From Colletes latitarsis (Eukaryota; Arthropoda; Insecta; Hymenoptera; Colletidae), in the NCBI RefSeq assembly GCF_051014445.1, contig NC_135144.1, positions 7,874,001 to 7,938,000 of the forward strand: a DNA stretch of 64,000 bases, written 5' to 3'. The notes beneath the pieces were generated by a model. It did not search any database. It was not told where the DNA came from and saw only the letters and a program-made list of their open reading frames with translations. Below are positions 35,591-47,480 of the stretch, one piece after another (positions within the stretch are counted from its first letter, which is position 1; each line of letters starts with the position of its first letter). Both the position numbers and the translations under genes were made by a program.

Positions 35591-36884
35591 AAAAACCAAT
35601 GTTCTACATTAAATTCCAGAATTATTCAAAATCGTAGCTCTATTATCGTCTTTTGCATAGAAGTGACGATAAATAAATCCAAATCGGTGTCGATTACTAC
35701 GTTGTATATTTTCTATAACCTCGTTGTTCATCATCCTTACGAATTATGGTTAAGGTCTCTTTAAATCCCCGTTAATAAACAGTCGTTTTAGATACTCTTT
35801 GAAGGTTTTGTATTAGCTTAAACTCGTCTTCATAGTCCGGAGTTATCCTCGTACGTAAAAGTCGAAGGAATTTCTTTGGGAACCTTTGCGGTGAATCCAT
35901 TAGGATAACTAGGAAAATCTTTTTGTGAGATTACAGTTTTTCTTGACTTTATTAAAAAATATTCACCTAAACACGTTTCACTAAAATCGTTGAGTTTTAA
36001 TTTATTAACAAAAATCGAACGCTCAGAGTTTATTAATTTTTACTATCATGCAATTGTTTACTTTGCAAATGAATATTTAAAAATATTTGTAATCTTGTGT
36101 AGTTTATTTTGTGATTAATAAAATGTTAATTTTGCTAAATTTCTCGCGTGTTTATTATTATCGTTAAAATTGTTGTTTTATTGATGGTTAAATTCTAAAA
36201 ATAAGTAGACTACACTGAACCTTTATACTTGTTCCATTTTTTACTGTAATCACTCTTTGGTCGGTTAAGTACCTTCATTTTCCTCCAGCACATACCTAGC
36301 GAAGTTTCCGTTCCAATTTTGAAAACCATCGGAAACCTATTGTTCAAAATTGCTGATCGTTACCAACAAATTGCGTAAGAAATAAATGAACAAAATTTTT
36401 CGTAAATTATTATATTCTATTTTGCATTAGCAATAGGGTATTTTATTAAATCTTACTTGACGCTAAAATAAGATGTATTAAATTATTACTTTACCTGTTA
36501 TAATTATTATCATTACAATATTTATCATTAAAACATATTATTCACATAGAGTAATTTAAGATTATAAAACGGAGATATATTTAATTCGTTATAATACCGA
36601 AAAACCGATTGGAAGTTATTTAATTACACGAAAGCATCAAACAGAAATATTTGAAAATTAAATAAAACATGATGTCACGATATCACTACGCAAATATTTT
36701 AAAGAATTAAGCTCACAATGATATTGTTGGATTATGTATTCAATTTATTTTTATAATTTCCGACATAGAACGTGCACAGATGATCATAACAAAGACATCT
36801 TCGCTACATTTTGAAAAACAGTAAACAAAAGCTTATAATTGTCGTTCATTTGGATTCACTCAAAATCATTATTTATTTTAATCT
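35591..36884. other. Intergenic/intronic, no gene seen
   Basis: AT-rich. One 61-codon frame at 35579-35764 is not recognisable. Confidence 0.5.
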
Positions 36885-37965
36885 AAAACAATTTAAAACA
36901 AAAATTTGATAAAACACGAATTTTTCGACGAAATTAAAAAATTTCAAATTATTCTGAAAAAATTATTTTTGGTTACAAGGGTTAATTACAATCATTTTTG
37001 GTGAATAGACATACCCCCGAAATCCTACGCACTTTCGAGAAAAAAATTCATTACCGAAAATGTGATGTCTGACCATAGATTGATATGATTCCCTGAAATT
37101 TCATGCGTATGTTTAAAACATCATAACTCCCGAACGGATTGGACGATTTTAATATTTAAAAAAGCAAACTACGCGTATTTTGATGGAGAATATGTAGAAA
37201 TTCCAAAAATATTCGACAAGTTGATCCTTGACCCCGAAAAATGAGGAAAACTCCATCAAAATGGTCCAATCTTCAAACAGCCATAACTCCTACAATAGTG
37301 AATATATTTCAATGAAACTTTTTCCTGAAGTAGAGCTTACGAGTACGTACAAAAAAGTATTAGACAACTTTTCTGTAGGGCGTCAAACAAAATTATTAAA
37401 AACGAAAAACGAATTTCTAAGAAAAATGGACAGGGGGTAGATGCTTAAATTTTTCGGCGATAAAAAAAAATTTCAAATCGTTCTAAAAAAATTATTTTCA
37501 TTTGCAGGGGTCAATTACAATCATTTTTGGTGAATAGACATATCTCTAAAATCCTACGCATTTTCGAGAAAAAAATTCGAGTAGGTGTTGAAATTTTTCG
37601 ACGAAATTGAAAAATTTCAAATTATTCTGAAAAAATTATTTTTGATTACAAGGGTTAATTACAATCATTTTTGGTAAATAGACATATCTCCGAAATCGTA
37701 CGTACTTTCGAGAAAAAAATTCTTTACTAATAATATAATGTGTGGCCAGAAATGTTTTCTCGAATTTTCATGCGTATGTTTAAAAAGTCATAACTCCTGA
37801 ACGAATTAGAGGATTTTTATGTTTAAAAATGGAAACAATGCCTATTTTGGTGAAGAATATTTAGAAATTCTAAAAATTGTGGAGAACTTGTTCCTTAATC
37901 CCATAAAAATGGTCCAATTTTCAAACGACAATAACTCTTATAATAGTAAATGTATTTCATTCCAA
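36885..37965 (+). repeat. Family A fragment, ~1.6 units, without TIRs
   Basis: Starts after ATCTAAAACAATTTAAAACA, the same joint sequence as at 35055. About 37130-37680 is almost identical, inverted, to 31300-31845, including the peptide frame 37228-37440. It ends in a third partial unit near AATAGTAAATGTATTTCATT. Confidence 0.8.
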
Positions 37966-39603
37966 ACAAAATGTTACAAACCATTTTCTTAAAAATTAGT
38001 TTAGAGTTCTCTTGAGGTAAACTCTTTTGAGGCGATTGTTAGGAACAAAAAGGTTAGCTTCTTAGATATTTTTAAATGGAAATTGATATTATTGTTGTTT
38101 GGATAGCTCTTACCAAATTGAACAACATTTATTCAAATCATTTTTTTCTATTTTGCTACAAAGTTACTGCTAGAAATTAAAATCGATTCTACAAATGTGT
38201 TTAACTATTTAAATTTTATTATTTTATTAAATTACTGCACAAGTTCTATGTATCGATTTCTAATTGAATACAAAGTGTGAATTTGATTATTTTTCGAAAA
38301 TCTTGTTACAAACGTTGCGTGGAGTCAAAGTAAATTGAACGTTAGATCGCTGAGAATGGTTACAAAATCACGATTGTAGAATTATTCTTAAGTATGGCAA
38401 CGAAAAGCTCAGTTTTTATATTGTTATTTCTTTATCAAATGTCTAGCTTTTGTAGTATAAGCTGGATGTCCAATAATTTAATGGATTCCTCAGCAATAAC
38501 TTTCTCAAATCATCGGCAAAAGGATTTTTTAAACTATCAATAATAATGAAAAATACAGTTTCCTTAAAACATTTTATAATTTCCTCTTTAATAGAAAATT
38601 GGTAAATTTTTTCATTATTGAAACGAACTAAAAATTTATAAGTAGATAGGTACATTTAAATTTCTAAAATTCAAAACTAAATTAACCGGTGCTGAAAATT
38701 GAAGTAAGCAAACTCTTGCGCGACTTAAGAGTAATGTAAATTGCATGAGTAAGAATAATCAATAAACTGAATTGTATAAGGTGAAAGTTGGTATTGACAT
38801 ATTTAATAAGAATTTTCTGTCTTACCTTGATAATCGGAGAATTGCTTACATTTTTATGCGCATTTATTAATACCTTCTTTGCAAAGATCTGTTATTTGCG
38901 CGGGCAGTACGTAATACGAATATGAAATATCTGACATTCTTTCTACGAAATATATGCACATAAATATAGACTACGTTGTAATCGCATAGCTGAAGCTCGA
39001 TTCTTCAGTACTCCGAGGTTAAAATATTTCTTGAAACGTAGAGATGTAACTTAAATCTCTTTAACTGTTTCTGTACGATGACGCACCCGTTTCTTCCGCG
39101 GACACGTCAATATCAATCGTCTATTTGTGTCATCGAAATAAAACGTTGCCTCTCCGTGGTTCTATTATCGGATATTATTTCCTCTCCAACGAAATTTCCT
39201 ATTATTAATGATACGTCAAAAGTCCATTAAGTTTGATCTCTTCGTCGTGAAAGATGGTTGCTTGTGAAATTGTCTTATGACGCGCACGTTTTGAAATGCT
39301 TAAAATATCGAACGACAGAATAAAAAACATTTTTGTCGGAATCTTGTTAAAACGAAAATATATATTTTAAATTAAACATTATATTTTGTAATATTCCATG
39401 TATTAATATGCACAAATTTCGTTCAATTCTAACCGTAAATACGAATTTTATAACTGTGATCCATAATCTTATATTATTGGTACAAATAGTATGAGATGAA
39501 GTGAGAAGAAATTTATTATGCTCGATTATTTCTTAATCCCTTGCCATACAATAACGTCTCTGACTCGTTATAATTTTTGATGTCAAGTTTCACAATCATT
39601 AGG
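37966..39603. other. Intergenic/intronic, no gene seen
   Basis: AT-rich. 38443-38655 (minus, 70 codons) is not recognisable. About 38990-39290 is slightly GC-richer. Confidence 0.45.
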
Positions 39604-41047
39604 ATACACACTGGTTACCAAATCTTTTATCAAAAATTTTAACGGGAGATTCTGGAGGCCAAAATAAGACGAAAATCAAGAATACCAATTTGATATTTTA
39701 TTTTATATTCTATCAAGTGGAAATTGCTAGTGATGCATCACTTTTGGAACAAGAAATGTTATAAAAGTGTTAGAAATTTGTTTTACGTCGAAATGCGTTT
39801 CATTTCGATAACAAAGGAACCTCAACTCGGTAAACTTCAAATATCTTCCAGATGAAATCTATAGAATGAGAAACTCTGTTCAACTAAAATATTTCCGTTA
39901 GATTCAAACAAGAGAAAAAATATTATAAAGCAAAATTTATCTTTTCTAATGGAATCTCGTACATCTGTATATTTTTCTTCGTAGTTTGAAACTGGTATAA
40001 GTTAACAAACATTCAGTGCTTTCTCAGTAGTTAGCAAGAAAATATTTTATACTGTTTCCCGTAAGCAAACATGTTTAGTTTAGGACAGAGTTTTTGTCCT
40101 AATTTTTATATTTGAGAAAAAATTCATAAGTATCTGTTGTGTCTTTATATCTATATACGTATTTTAAATCGCGCAACAAAATCATACGTGTAACCATTTT
40201 GTGTAAACATATCTCTTTTTACATTCTCCGCGTATGTACTTTGTCCTATACAGGGTGTTTGGCCAACTGTGGGAAAAATTTTAATGGAAGATTCTAGTGG
40301 CCAAAATAAGACGAAAATCAAGAATACCAATTTGTTGATTGAGGCTTCGTTAAAAAGTTATTAACGTTTAAAGTTCCGCCTGTAGAACGGTGCAATCTGC
40401 GAACAGCTGCGCACGCGTGATAGTGGTTCTCGCTCACAAGACTGTAAGGCTGTTGATACGTCAGTAAGTAGAGTTACTCATGCTGAGTGAGAACCACTAT
40501 AGCTGTTCACAGATTCCCGTCTTACAAGTGGGACTTTAAATGTTAATAACTCCTTAACGAAGCCTCAATCAACAAATTGGTATTTTTGATTTTCGTCTTA
40601 TTTTGGCCTTTAGATCCAAGTTCTTTACTGGAAGTCTCTTCAGAGGTGACAGCTGAGTACAAAGGGTTTAATATCTCAAAGTGACAATAAATTTCTAACC
40701 TTACATTTCGTACATTATATGATTGTAATTGACCCCTGCAACCAAAAATAATTCTGTCAGGACGATTTGAAATTTTTTAATTTCGTCCAAAAATTTCAGC
40801 ACGTACTCGAATTTTTTTCTCGAAAGTGCGTAGGATTTTGGAGGTATGTCTATTCACCAAAAATGATTGTAATTGACCCCCACAACCGAAAATAATTTTT
40901 CCAGAATGATTTGAAATTTTTTAATTTAATTTTTTAATAGCTTCTTAACGATACCTCCATCAACAAATTGGTATTCTTGATTTTTGTCTTATTTTGACCT
41001 GTAGACTCTCCCATTAAAATTTTTCCCAGGTGTAGCCAAACATCCTA
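39604..41047. mobile_element. Composite family A element enclosing the duplicated segment
   Basis: The left part (39631-39690: AAAATTTTAACGGGAGATTC, then GGAGGCCAAAATAAGACGAA) is a left TIR whose outer end is decayed. The right part (40722-41047) is reverse-oriented internal sequence plus a right TIR ending GGTGTAGCCAAACATCCTA. Between them lies the second copy of the 23911-25012 duplication. The arrangement looks like a transposon that has acquired foreign DNA, but gene conversion between family A copies would look the same. Confidence 0.55.
39690..40716 (+). repeat. Segmental duplication, copy 2 (~1.03 kb)
   Basis: Near-identical to 23911-25012. It includes a foldback family A element from CAGGGTGTTTGGCCAACTGT (40251) to about 40612, and lacks ~70 bp present in copy 1. 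The left breakpoint falls exactly in CAAGAATACCAATT of a family A TIR. Confidence 0.9.
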
Positions 41048-42127
41048 CATATTAAAATCAACATATTTTTACATTCACGAGGAATTCGTAAAACAGATTT
41101 ATTCTTTTTCGTGACCATTCCTTGTACGAACAAATTTAAACAAAATTAAATAGTATACGTTAGAAAAATTATTCGAAATTAGATCGTACGTCGAGGGGTT
41201 AAAAAAAAATTCGACATCGTTGGCGACGAACGATCCTTGTCGAGCGACGCGTCTGTTCGAGGAGAGAAATTCAACTCGAGATGAAATCAAGCGGATCCAG
41301 TATCTTTCGTAAATGCTTAAATAGCGGCATCGAGATCAATAACTTTCTATTAGGCTCGTATCGGGGTTCGATAATTCCATTTCACTCGAATCGCGATTTG
41401 AAGAAGTCCGGGTTCATAGCTGAAACTGACAGCCCATTTTCAAATATCGTTGGCGCGCGGTAATCGAGCGAAGCATCTCTCAAATCATGTTTTTAAATTC
41501 CAATTTCAGTCGGTCCAGTTGAGGGTGTGCTCCCCAGCGATCGAACGTTTGATTCTCGAAAAACGGTATCGTTGATGCACTTTTACGTCTGTGCACACCG
41601 GGGATCCATCACTGTGGCATTGACGAAGTGCCTCTCAAAGAAACGGAACGTTTACGATAGACGTCATTCAACAGTACACCGATAAAGTGTTCTCGATCCG
41701 AAACTCATGATATTCATGCTGTATTGGAAACACGTTGTAGGAACGCTTTTGATCATGGAACCATTCGCGAACAGGGCACTGGTGCGTTGTTATGTTCGTG
41801 TTACTTTTATCGGTTGCTTCTGTGTATCATTTTTTCTGCATAAATCTCCCTTTACGAGTATATGGAAAAACTGCAGTTGCTAAAAAATGCGTTGTAATTC
41901 GCAACAATTTTTTATATTGAGACAATTACAATTATCAGATGAAATATTACAACTTGCTATTTTGTAATAGACCTCCTCGGTAGGATTTAGTAATGTACGT
42001 TTAGTCGTGTTATTTATTTATACGATCTATTTATATCGAAAAAGAAAATTATTATGTCTAAAATAATATATTAAGTACTTCGATCAGACCAAAGTTTTAA
42101 ATACTTTTTCTTTTCTATTATTGCTGT
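41048..42127. other. Intergenic/intronic, partly GC-richer, no recognised gene
   Basis: 41200-41800 is GC- and CpG-richer with a 60-codon frame (41281-41463). TTTCAGTCGGTCC at ~41505 could be read as an insect initiator or a splice acceptor, but nothing else supports either. Confidence 0.4.
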
Positions 42128-42285
42128 TTTAAAAACTTCGTTTAGAATTTCTAACACACAATATTATTTTAGTGACATTTAACTTTACGGTTTTTCTTAT
42201 AGTACACGTACAATGAATTTTACAATATCCACTTCTGTTCTTATTGTTTGACCGATCATCTGATCAGTTGAATGGTTTATATTAG
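42128..42285 (+). repeat. Family B fragment
   Basis: Corresponds to ~51320-51515 of the complete family B copy: TTTAGAATTTCTAACACACA, then GTACACGTACAATGAATTTT, then the palindromic GACCGATCATCTGATCAGTT site at 42250-42268. Confidence 0.75.
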
Positions 42286-42915
42286 TATTTTCATTTTTAT
42301 TAGATTTATATTTAGTGTTAGATATTAGAAAGTGGTGAATCGTTGTTAAGTATTTGGATAATTATTATCTTGGTCTGGCCAATAAATTTTTCTTCGTAGT
42401 TAACATATTTTTTTGTATATTTCTTGTGAATTTTTGAATTGTTCTCAGGGCAAATTTCAGTGATAAATTTTATTTGTTTTTATATCGTGTCAGTTTGTTA
42501 AAGCTGTTTAATTAATTTGATTTTGAAATTAAGCAAATTAGAATTTGAAATTCACTACTTATGTAACGCTGTCGTTGAAGCGACCAATCACTGTCATCCA
42601 CGTATTTATGTGCATTAATTACTGGTGCTGTCATATAAATTAACCGCGATTGTGAATTTAGTAGCTTTGTTAGCGTCGTAACACACAAAGGGGCAGAACA
42701 AAAATATATTTTATTCGTGGAATGGCGATAAAGAGGAGGACAAGGTTGGTGCATCTTACAAAGGAAAAAAGTTCACTCTCGCGTTAAAAAGTCTATTTAC
42801 TTGACACGTCAAAAACATTGATTTCCTAAATTACATTTTCTTAAAATTAGATCACCTGAGAATGTTTCATTAAATATTATGTCGGAATTCAAAGCAATAA
42901 CATATTCATAGCGAT
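42286..42915. other. Intergenic, no gene seen
   Basis: The 80-codon minus frame 42512-42754 is not recognisable. Confidence 0.45.
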
Positions 42916-42919
42916 TTAA

Positions 42920-43578
42920 CACTAAACCTACCATGAACGGTCAAATGACCATTTTTAAAATTTCGTTTAGGATTTCTGATATACAATGTTATTTTAGCAC
43001 CATTTAACTTCACGACTTTTCTTATAGCATACGTACAATGAATTGTACAATATTCATTTCTATTCTTATTGTTTAACCACGACTGGTCAATGGACCAGTT
43101 GAATGATTTATATTTTTTTGTAGAAAACTGGATAAAATTTGGTATCAAATTCTGGTTAGTTTCCGATGTAAATAGGAAATATATATATAGCAAAGATGAA
43201 AGGAGAGAATCTTCAGTTTCCACTGTCTTAGAACAGTCTAACAACGCGTATTAAAAATAGTTAAACTTTACACATAAGTAGTTTTGAAACTACTAGTGCT
43301 TTATCCATAATTATACCACTGTTAGAAATGGCAAAGTTTCCCCTTTAAAATGATTTTCGTTTTATGTCGATCCGACTTTCCGTTTTCGAGACATCGTAAT
43401 TTTAATGAATGGGTAATTTTTTTAAGATTCTGCTATGGCTATTTCCGTGTTAAAACAGACTACTAACGCGTATTGAAATTACTAAAACTTTAATTACGTG
43501 CAGTTTTGAAATTATTAGTGCTTTCTCTATGATTGAACCACCGTTAGAAGCAGCAAAGCTTCTTCTTTGAAACAGTTT
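42920..43578 (+). mobile_element. Family B element, left part with two satellite monomers
   Basis: Begins CACTAAACCTACCATGAACG right after TTAA (42916-42919) and follows the complete copy through both palindromic sites (42935-42950, 43080-43100). Two 211-bp-type monomers follow (~43225-43578). It stops after AGCAAAGCTTCTTCTTTGAA, so the right half is gone. Confidence 0.85.
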
Positions 43579-44650
43579 ATTAGTATTTACTATTGAAATA
43601 GTTATATGTTTGTACTATTGAAATTCGAGAATCATATTTCTTTGATTCAGTAGAGAAGTTTCCGTTTATTCAAAATGCGATATAATATTACTCAACTAGC
43701 AACAAATAAAAGTTGTTTACTTTTTATTCGAAGATCGAGATTTTAACCTAAATAGAATGGTTCCATTGTTGATTGAAGTAGTCTGTTTAAGTATTAATGA
43801 TTTGAATGTTACATATAAAAAAATAGTCTACATGTATATAAACATACAAATATAATTTTGTAGAATGATTAGACACGTGTACAAAATATTGTGGTTCGTA
43901 TTTATAATATAACTAATATTAAGTTAGCGTTTTTCAATACTTTTTAATCGCCAAACACATAATCTTAAAATATATTTACAGAATATTAAACCATTTTTGT
44001 GGTCGTTTGATTTTAAAATGAAAAACATAATTAATACATAAACGAAATCTGAACGAAAACATACATATTGCAATAGTAAAATCAGTTGAAAATTGAAATT
44101 GTATTTATAAGAAAAAGTACATAAAAAGGTAACACAAATTATAATTTTTAGTAAACATATAAAATTTATTATCAAACTTATAAAATCATTCAATAAGAAT
44201 GACGAACTTAAAAAATTTGATTTATAGGCCATATTACACTATTTAACAACTACAAATATTCCCGTATTTGATTAAAGAATTGTTCGAGTAGTATTCGAAT
44301 TATATTCGTCAAAGATTTAAATTACTGAAGTGTTCGAATGTTCGGATACAGAAAAATTTGATAAGTAGTCTTGATTCTAGTTTCGACTAAATTTATTTGT
44401 TCCTTTGGTATGTACGATCATATTTTTAACAGAAACCCGATGGTTTAAAACTGTAAGCAGAGGGAAGTCGTTGGTTTTAAATAATAAAACTAAAAATAAC
44501 ACGTTGCTGCTAAAATAAACTGGTTATTGACGTCATCAAGAATTCTGTTCTGCATAAGGTTACTTGCTTCAGGAGTTTTACTGTTGCAAACGTGAACGTA
44601 TTCTATTTGTTTATGACCAACTGATGACTAGATTTCACTGTTCCTTGGCG
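43579..44650. other. Intergenic/intronic, no gene seen
   Basis: AT-rich. The 102-codon minus frame 43924-44232 is a run of Phe, Leu, Ile, Asn and Lys that AT-rich DNA gives by chance. Confidence 0.45.
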
Positions 44651-45332
44651 ATACCACGATCGGTTAAATGACCGTTTCTAAAATTTTGTTTAGAATTTCT
44701 AACTTACAATGTTATTTTAGTAACATTTAACTTCATAACTTTTCTTATAGCTTACGTGCAATGGATTGTACAATATTCAATTCTATTTTTATTGTTTATT
44801 TTCTGAGAATAATATTTAGTCTGTCTTGCCTAACAACGTGTATTAAAAGTAGTTAAACTTTAGATGCATGTATTTCCGAAACTAGTACTGCTTTATCCAT
44901 AATCAAGCCACTGTTAGAAGCGGCATAGCTTCCCCTTTAAAATGGTTTTCGTTTTATGTCGATTCGACTTTCCGTTTTCGAGATGTCATAATTTATGTAA
45001 AGGGGTAATATTTTTAATTCGACTATCTCTGTCTTCGTCTAACGTGACTGAGCGAGTTAGTATTTCCAGGAATTTACTACGCACTGTTTACTATTTACAC
45101 ACGCAGTCAATGTCCTCGCGCAGATGTCAACAATGAAAAGTAAACAAACTTCGAAGCCACGCGATCTAGTTAAAACAAAAGTCGTCATATCTCCAGAACT
45201 AATTACACTATCGACTCGAATGAACACTCATTTTAAAGGGCCTTTCATCCTCCATGCAATGAACATAACAACTATTATTATTTATACTCTCTTCTATGTT
45301 TATTTTGAAATTTACTTTAACTTTATGGGCAC
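44651..45332 (+). mobile_element. Family B element fragment with one satellite monomer
   Basis: Starts just inside the left TIR at CACGATCGGTTAAATGACCG (palindromic site 44658-44674). It contains a single 211-bp-type monomer (~44825-45035), then the right-hand unique part (GCGCACTGTTTACTAT-type sequence, ATTTTAAAGGGCCTTTCATC). It ends at about 45332 without a right TIR. Confidence 0.8.
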
Positions 45333-47480
45333 GAACTAGTCTCCACGATTTTTCACGATGTTCACTATCGAAGTTAATCAGTATTCAACCGATAAGAAAT
45401 ATTAGTTGCTTATATTTATAAACAAACAGATTTTCGATAAAAAAATTGAGGTCACTGTTACATTTTTAAATGGAACTAGGTATTTTTAACTTCATAGTGT
45501 TGTAGGTGACGTCAAGATGAATTCAACGACCTACTACACGATGACTTTGAGTTAATATTGAAGGAAAAATTGCCATGAATCGATTGCCACAGTATTTTAA
45601 ATAATTTGGCAAATAATAATTTTATATAATAATTTGACAAATAATAATTAATAATTTGGTAATAAAGTCTTATGTGTAACTTCAATTAGAGAACTTCTTT
45701 GTACATTTCTACACACTTTGTATAAATTTTCCTTTTATTTTGTGTGCTAAGTTCTGAAGTTGAATAAACGAGCATTCGTAATGTTCACGGTCATTTGTTT
45801 ATGTCCAAATGCAAGGCATTCTTTGCGTCGTGTGGTGTCCCTGACAACGTCTACGGGAGTGGGGAACCCCAGAGGTTTCGCGAGACGTGACGCGAACACT
45901 GATTTAGACACTGTCCTTTAATATCAATTATATTAATTTCTTAAGGTACATGTTGGTTTTTCTCTTCTAAAAGAGAAAGTTTTCTTTATGTGACAAAAAC
46001 CATCGACGCGCATGTTGCGTTTAGCTTCTCGAAATACAAGTTAAGAGGGTGCAGCTGTGACCCTAGCTTGGCTTGTTTAGACAAAGTATAGGACCGATTG
46101 GGTCTGAGGGTACACGATGAATTTTTTGTCACTGACCTATTCTTTTTGTATGTTTCTTTCAAAGCGTTAAGACGTGCCTTCCTAGTGTTTCAAATAAAAG
46201 CTAAGTTAAAAGTTACTCCTTTTATAATTGTTTTTTTATTCCACCACCAATCTCCAATAGTACATTTAACATTAAACATTTTTTCACGTCATATTAAGCC
46301 TTTCGTCTATTCCAACGAGCCACAAATTATTGACGATTTCGTAACAAACATTATTACGCGGCAGAGTTATCGAAAATTGGGTTTATCGTTTCCACCCCAC
46401 TAAAGCACTTATGTATAATGTCATCGAACGTATTATACGTAAAAATAAAACAACCAGCACCATTGCTCCATTTCGACTCAAAATTCCATCGCTTTTAATG
46501 GGTAACCGTATATTTTTGTCCCTTAGTGTAACTCGATTCGAGCAATGGAATTGAAATGATGGAGATAACTCTGTAACGGAATATCCAGACGTGTTGAGTT
46601 AGGAACCGTTGGGTTACAGTCGTCGTTAAACCCCGACAGATCGAATTTCATTAGGATTCAATGTCTGTGTCTCGAGCAAACCCCCTATTTTCCAGGAGGC
46701 AATTGCATCGACGCCGGATGATCGGGTTTTGTACCCGGTGTCGTGAATACACGTTCGATTGTCTCACGATGAAAGGAAGCCCACCGTTGAGTCTCGAGCC
46801 GGCATTGATTTCCGTCGCGCGTTGAATGCCTACTTATTGCAATTTTTTCCCCGACGTGCGGGTTCTTGAGCAATCCATTCTTACCGGATAAAGCAAACGA
46901 GTCTCGACCCAGCGTGGAACGAATTAATTCTTGCCGTTCTGTTTCGTTAAATAGCCCGTGTTTTTCCGTTTGTTCTCATCACGGCGTCGCAGTTGATTAA
47001 CAGGGTTTAATTAGCGCGTGATTAGACCGCGGCATCGAATCGGCGAACTCAATTTCACGCTGGAAATATCGACGACAAAAAAACGTTTCTCTTCTTTGCA
47101 TAGAAATCAGTTAATGCGGAACCGGATAACGATGGAGTGTTAATTGATTATTTGCATGCTGGTATCGGCACGGGGAGAAACAACGGAGAACAAATTCATC
47201 GATTTTATATCCATAGTAACTCGTGTATAAAATATTTTATTGCGTTCGAGTCGCGTAAATGTATCGGAGTTTCCATTAACGACGAATCACGATGATGATG
47301 GTACTTGAAATTAAAAATTGTTGTCTTATCTTAGGCGATTACAAGGATAAATAATTGTGATTTTCAGATTCTTTTAAAACATTTTTATTATCATTCAGAT
47401 TAAAAATTACTAGATCTCTACTATTGTCCTTCATCGAAGACGAATTCTGAGTACCGTAATAATGTTTTTAATAAATTATA
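45333..47480. other. Intergenic/intronic with a GC-richer block, no recognised gene
   Basis: 45830-46110 and 46480-47290 are GC- and CpG-richer. The 101-codon plus frame 46098-46403 and the 62-codon minus frame 46685-46873 match nothing known to me. Confidence 0.4.

Noticed and set aside
41500..41520. Insert TTTCAGTCGG as a splice acceptor or initiator
   Set aside because: A short motif expected by chance. No open frame or other promoter element accompanies it.
43924..44232. 102-codon minus-strand hydrophobic frame as a membrane protein
   Set aside because: AT-rich DNA yields Phe/Leu/Ile/Asn/Lys-rich frames by chance. No signal, motif or context supports it.
45124..45339. 71-codon frame similar to the one at 32720-32911 (minus), suggesting a conserved protein
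   Set aside because: Both lie in the right-hand non-coding part of family B. The similarity comes from repeat homology, and the corresponding part of the complete copy (54535-54760) is not a clean frame.
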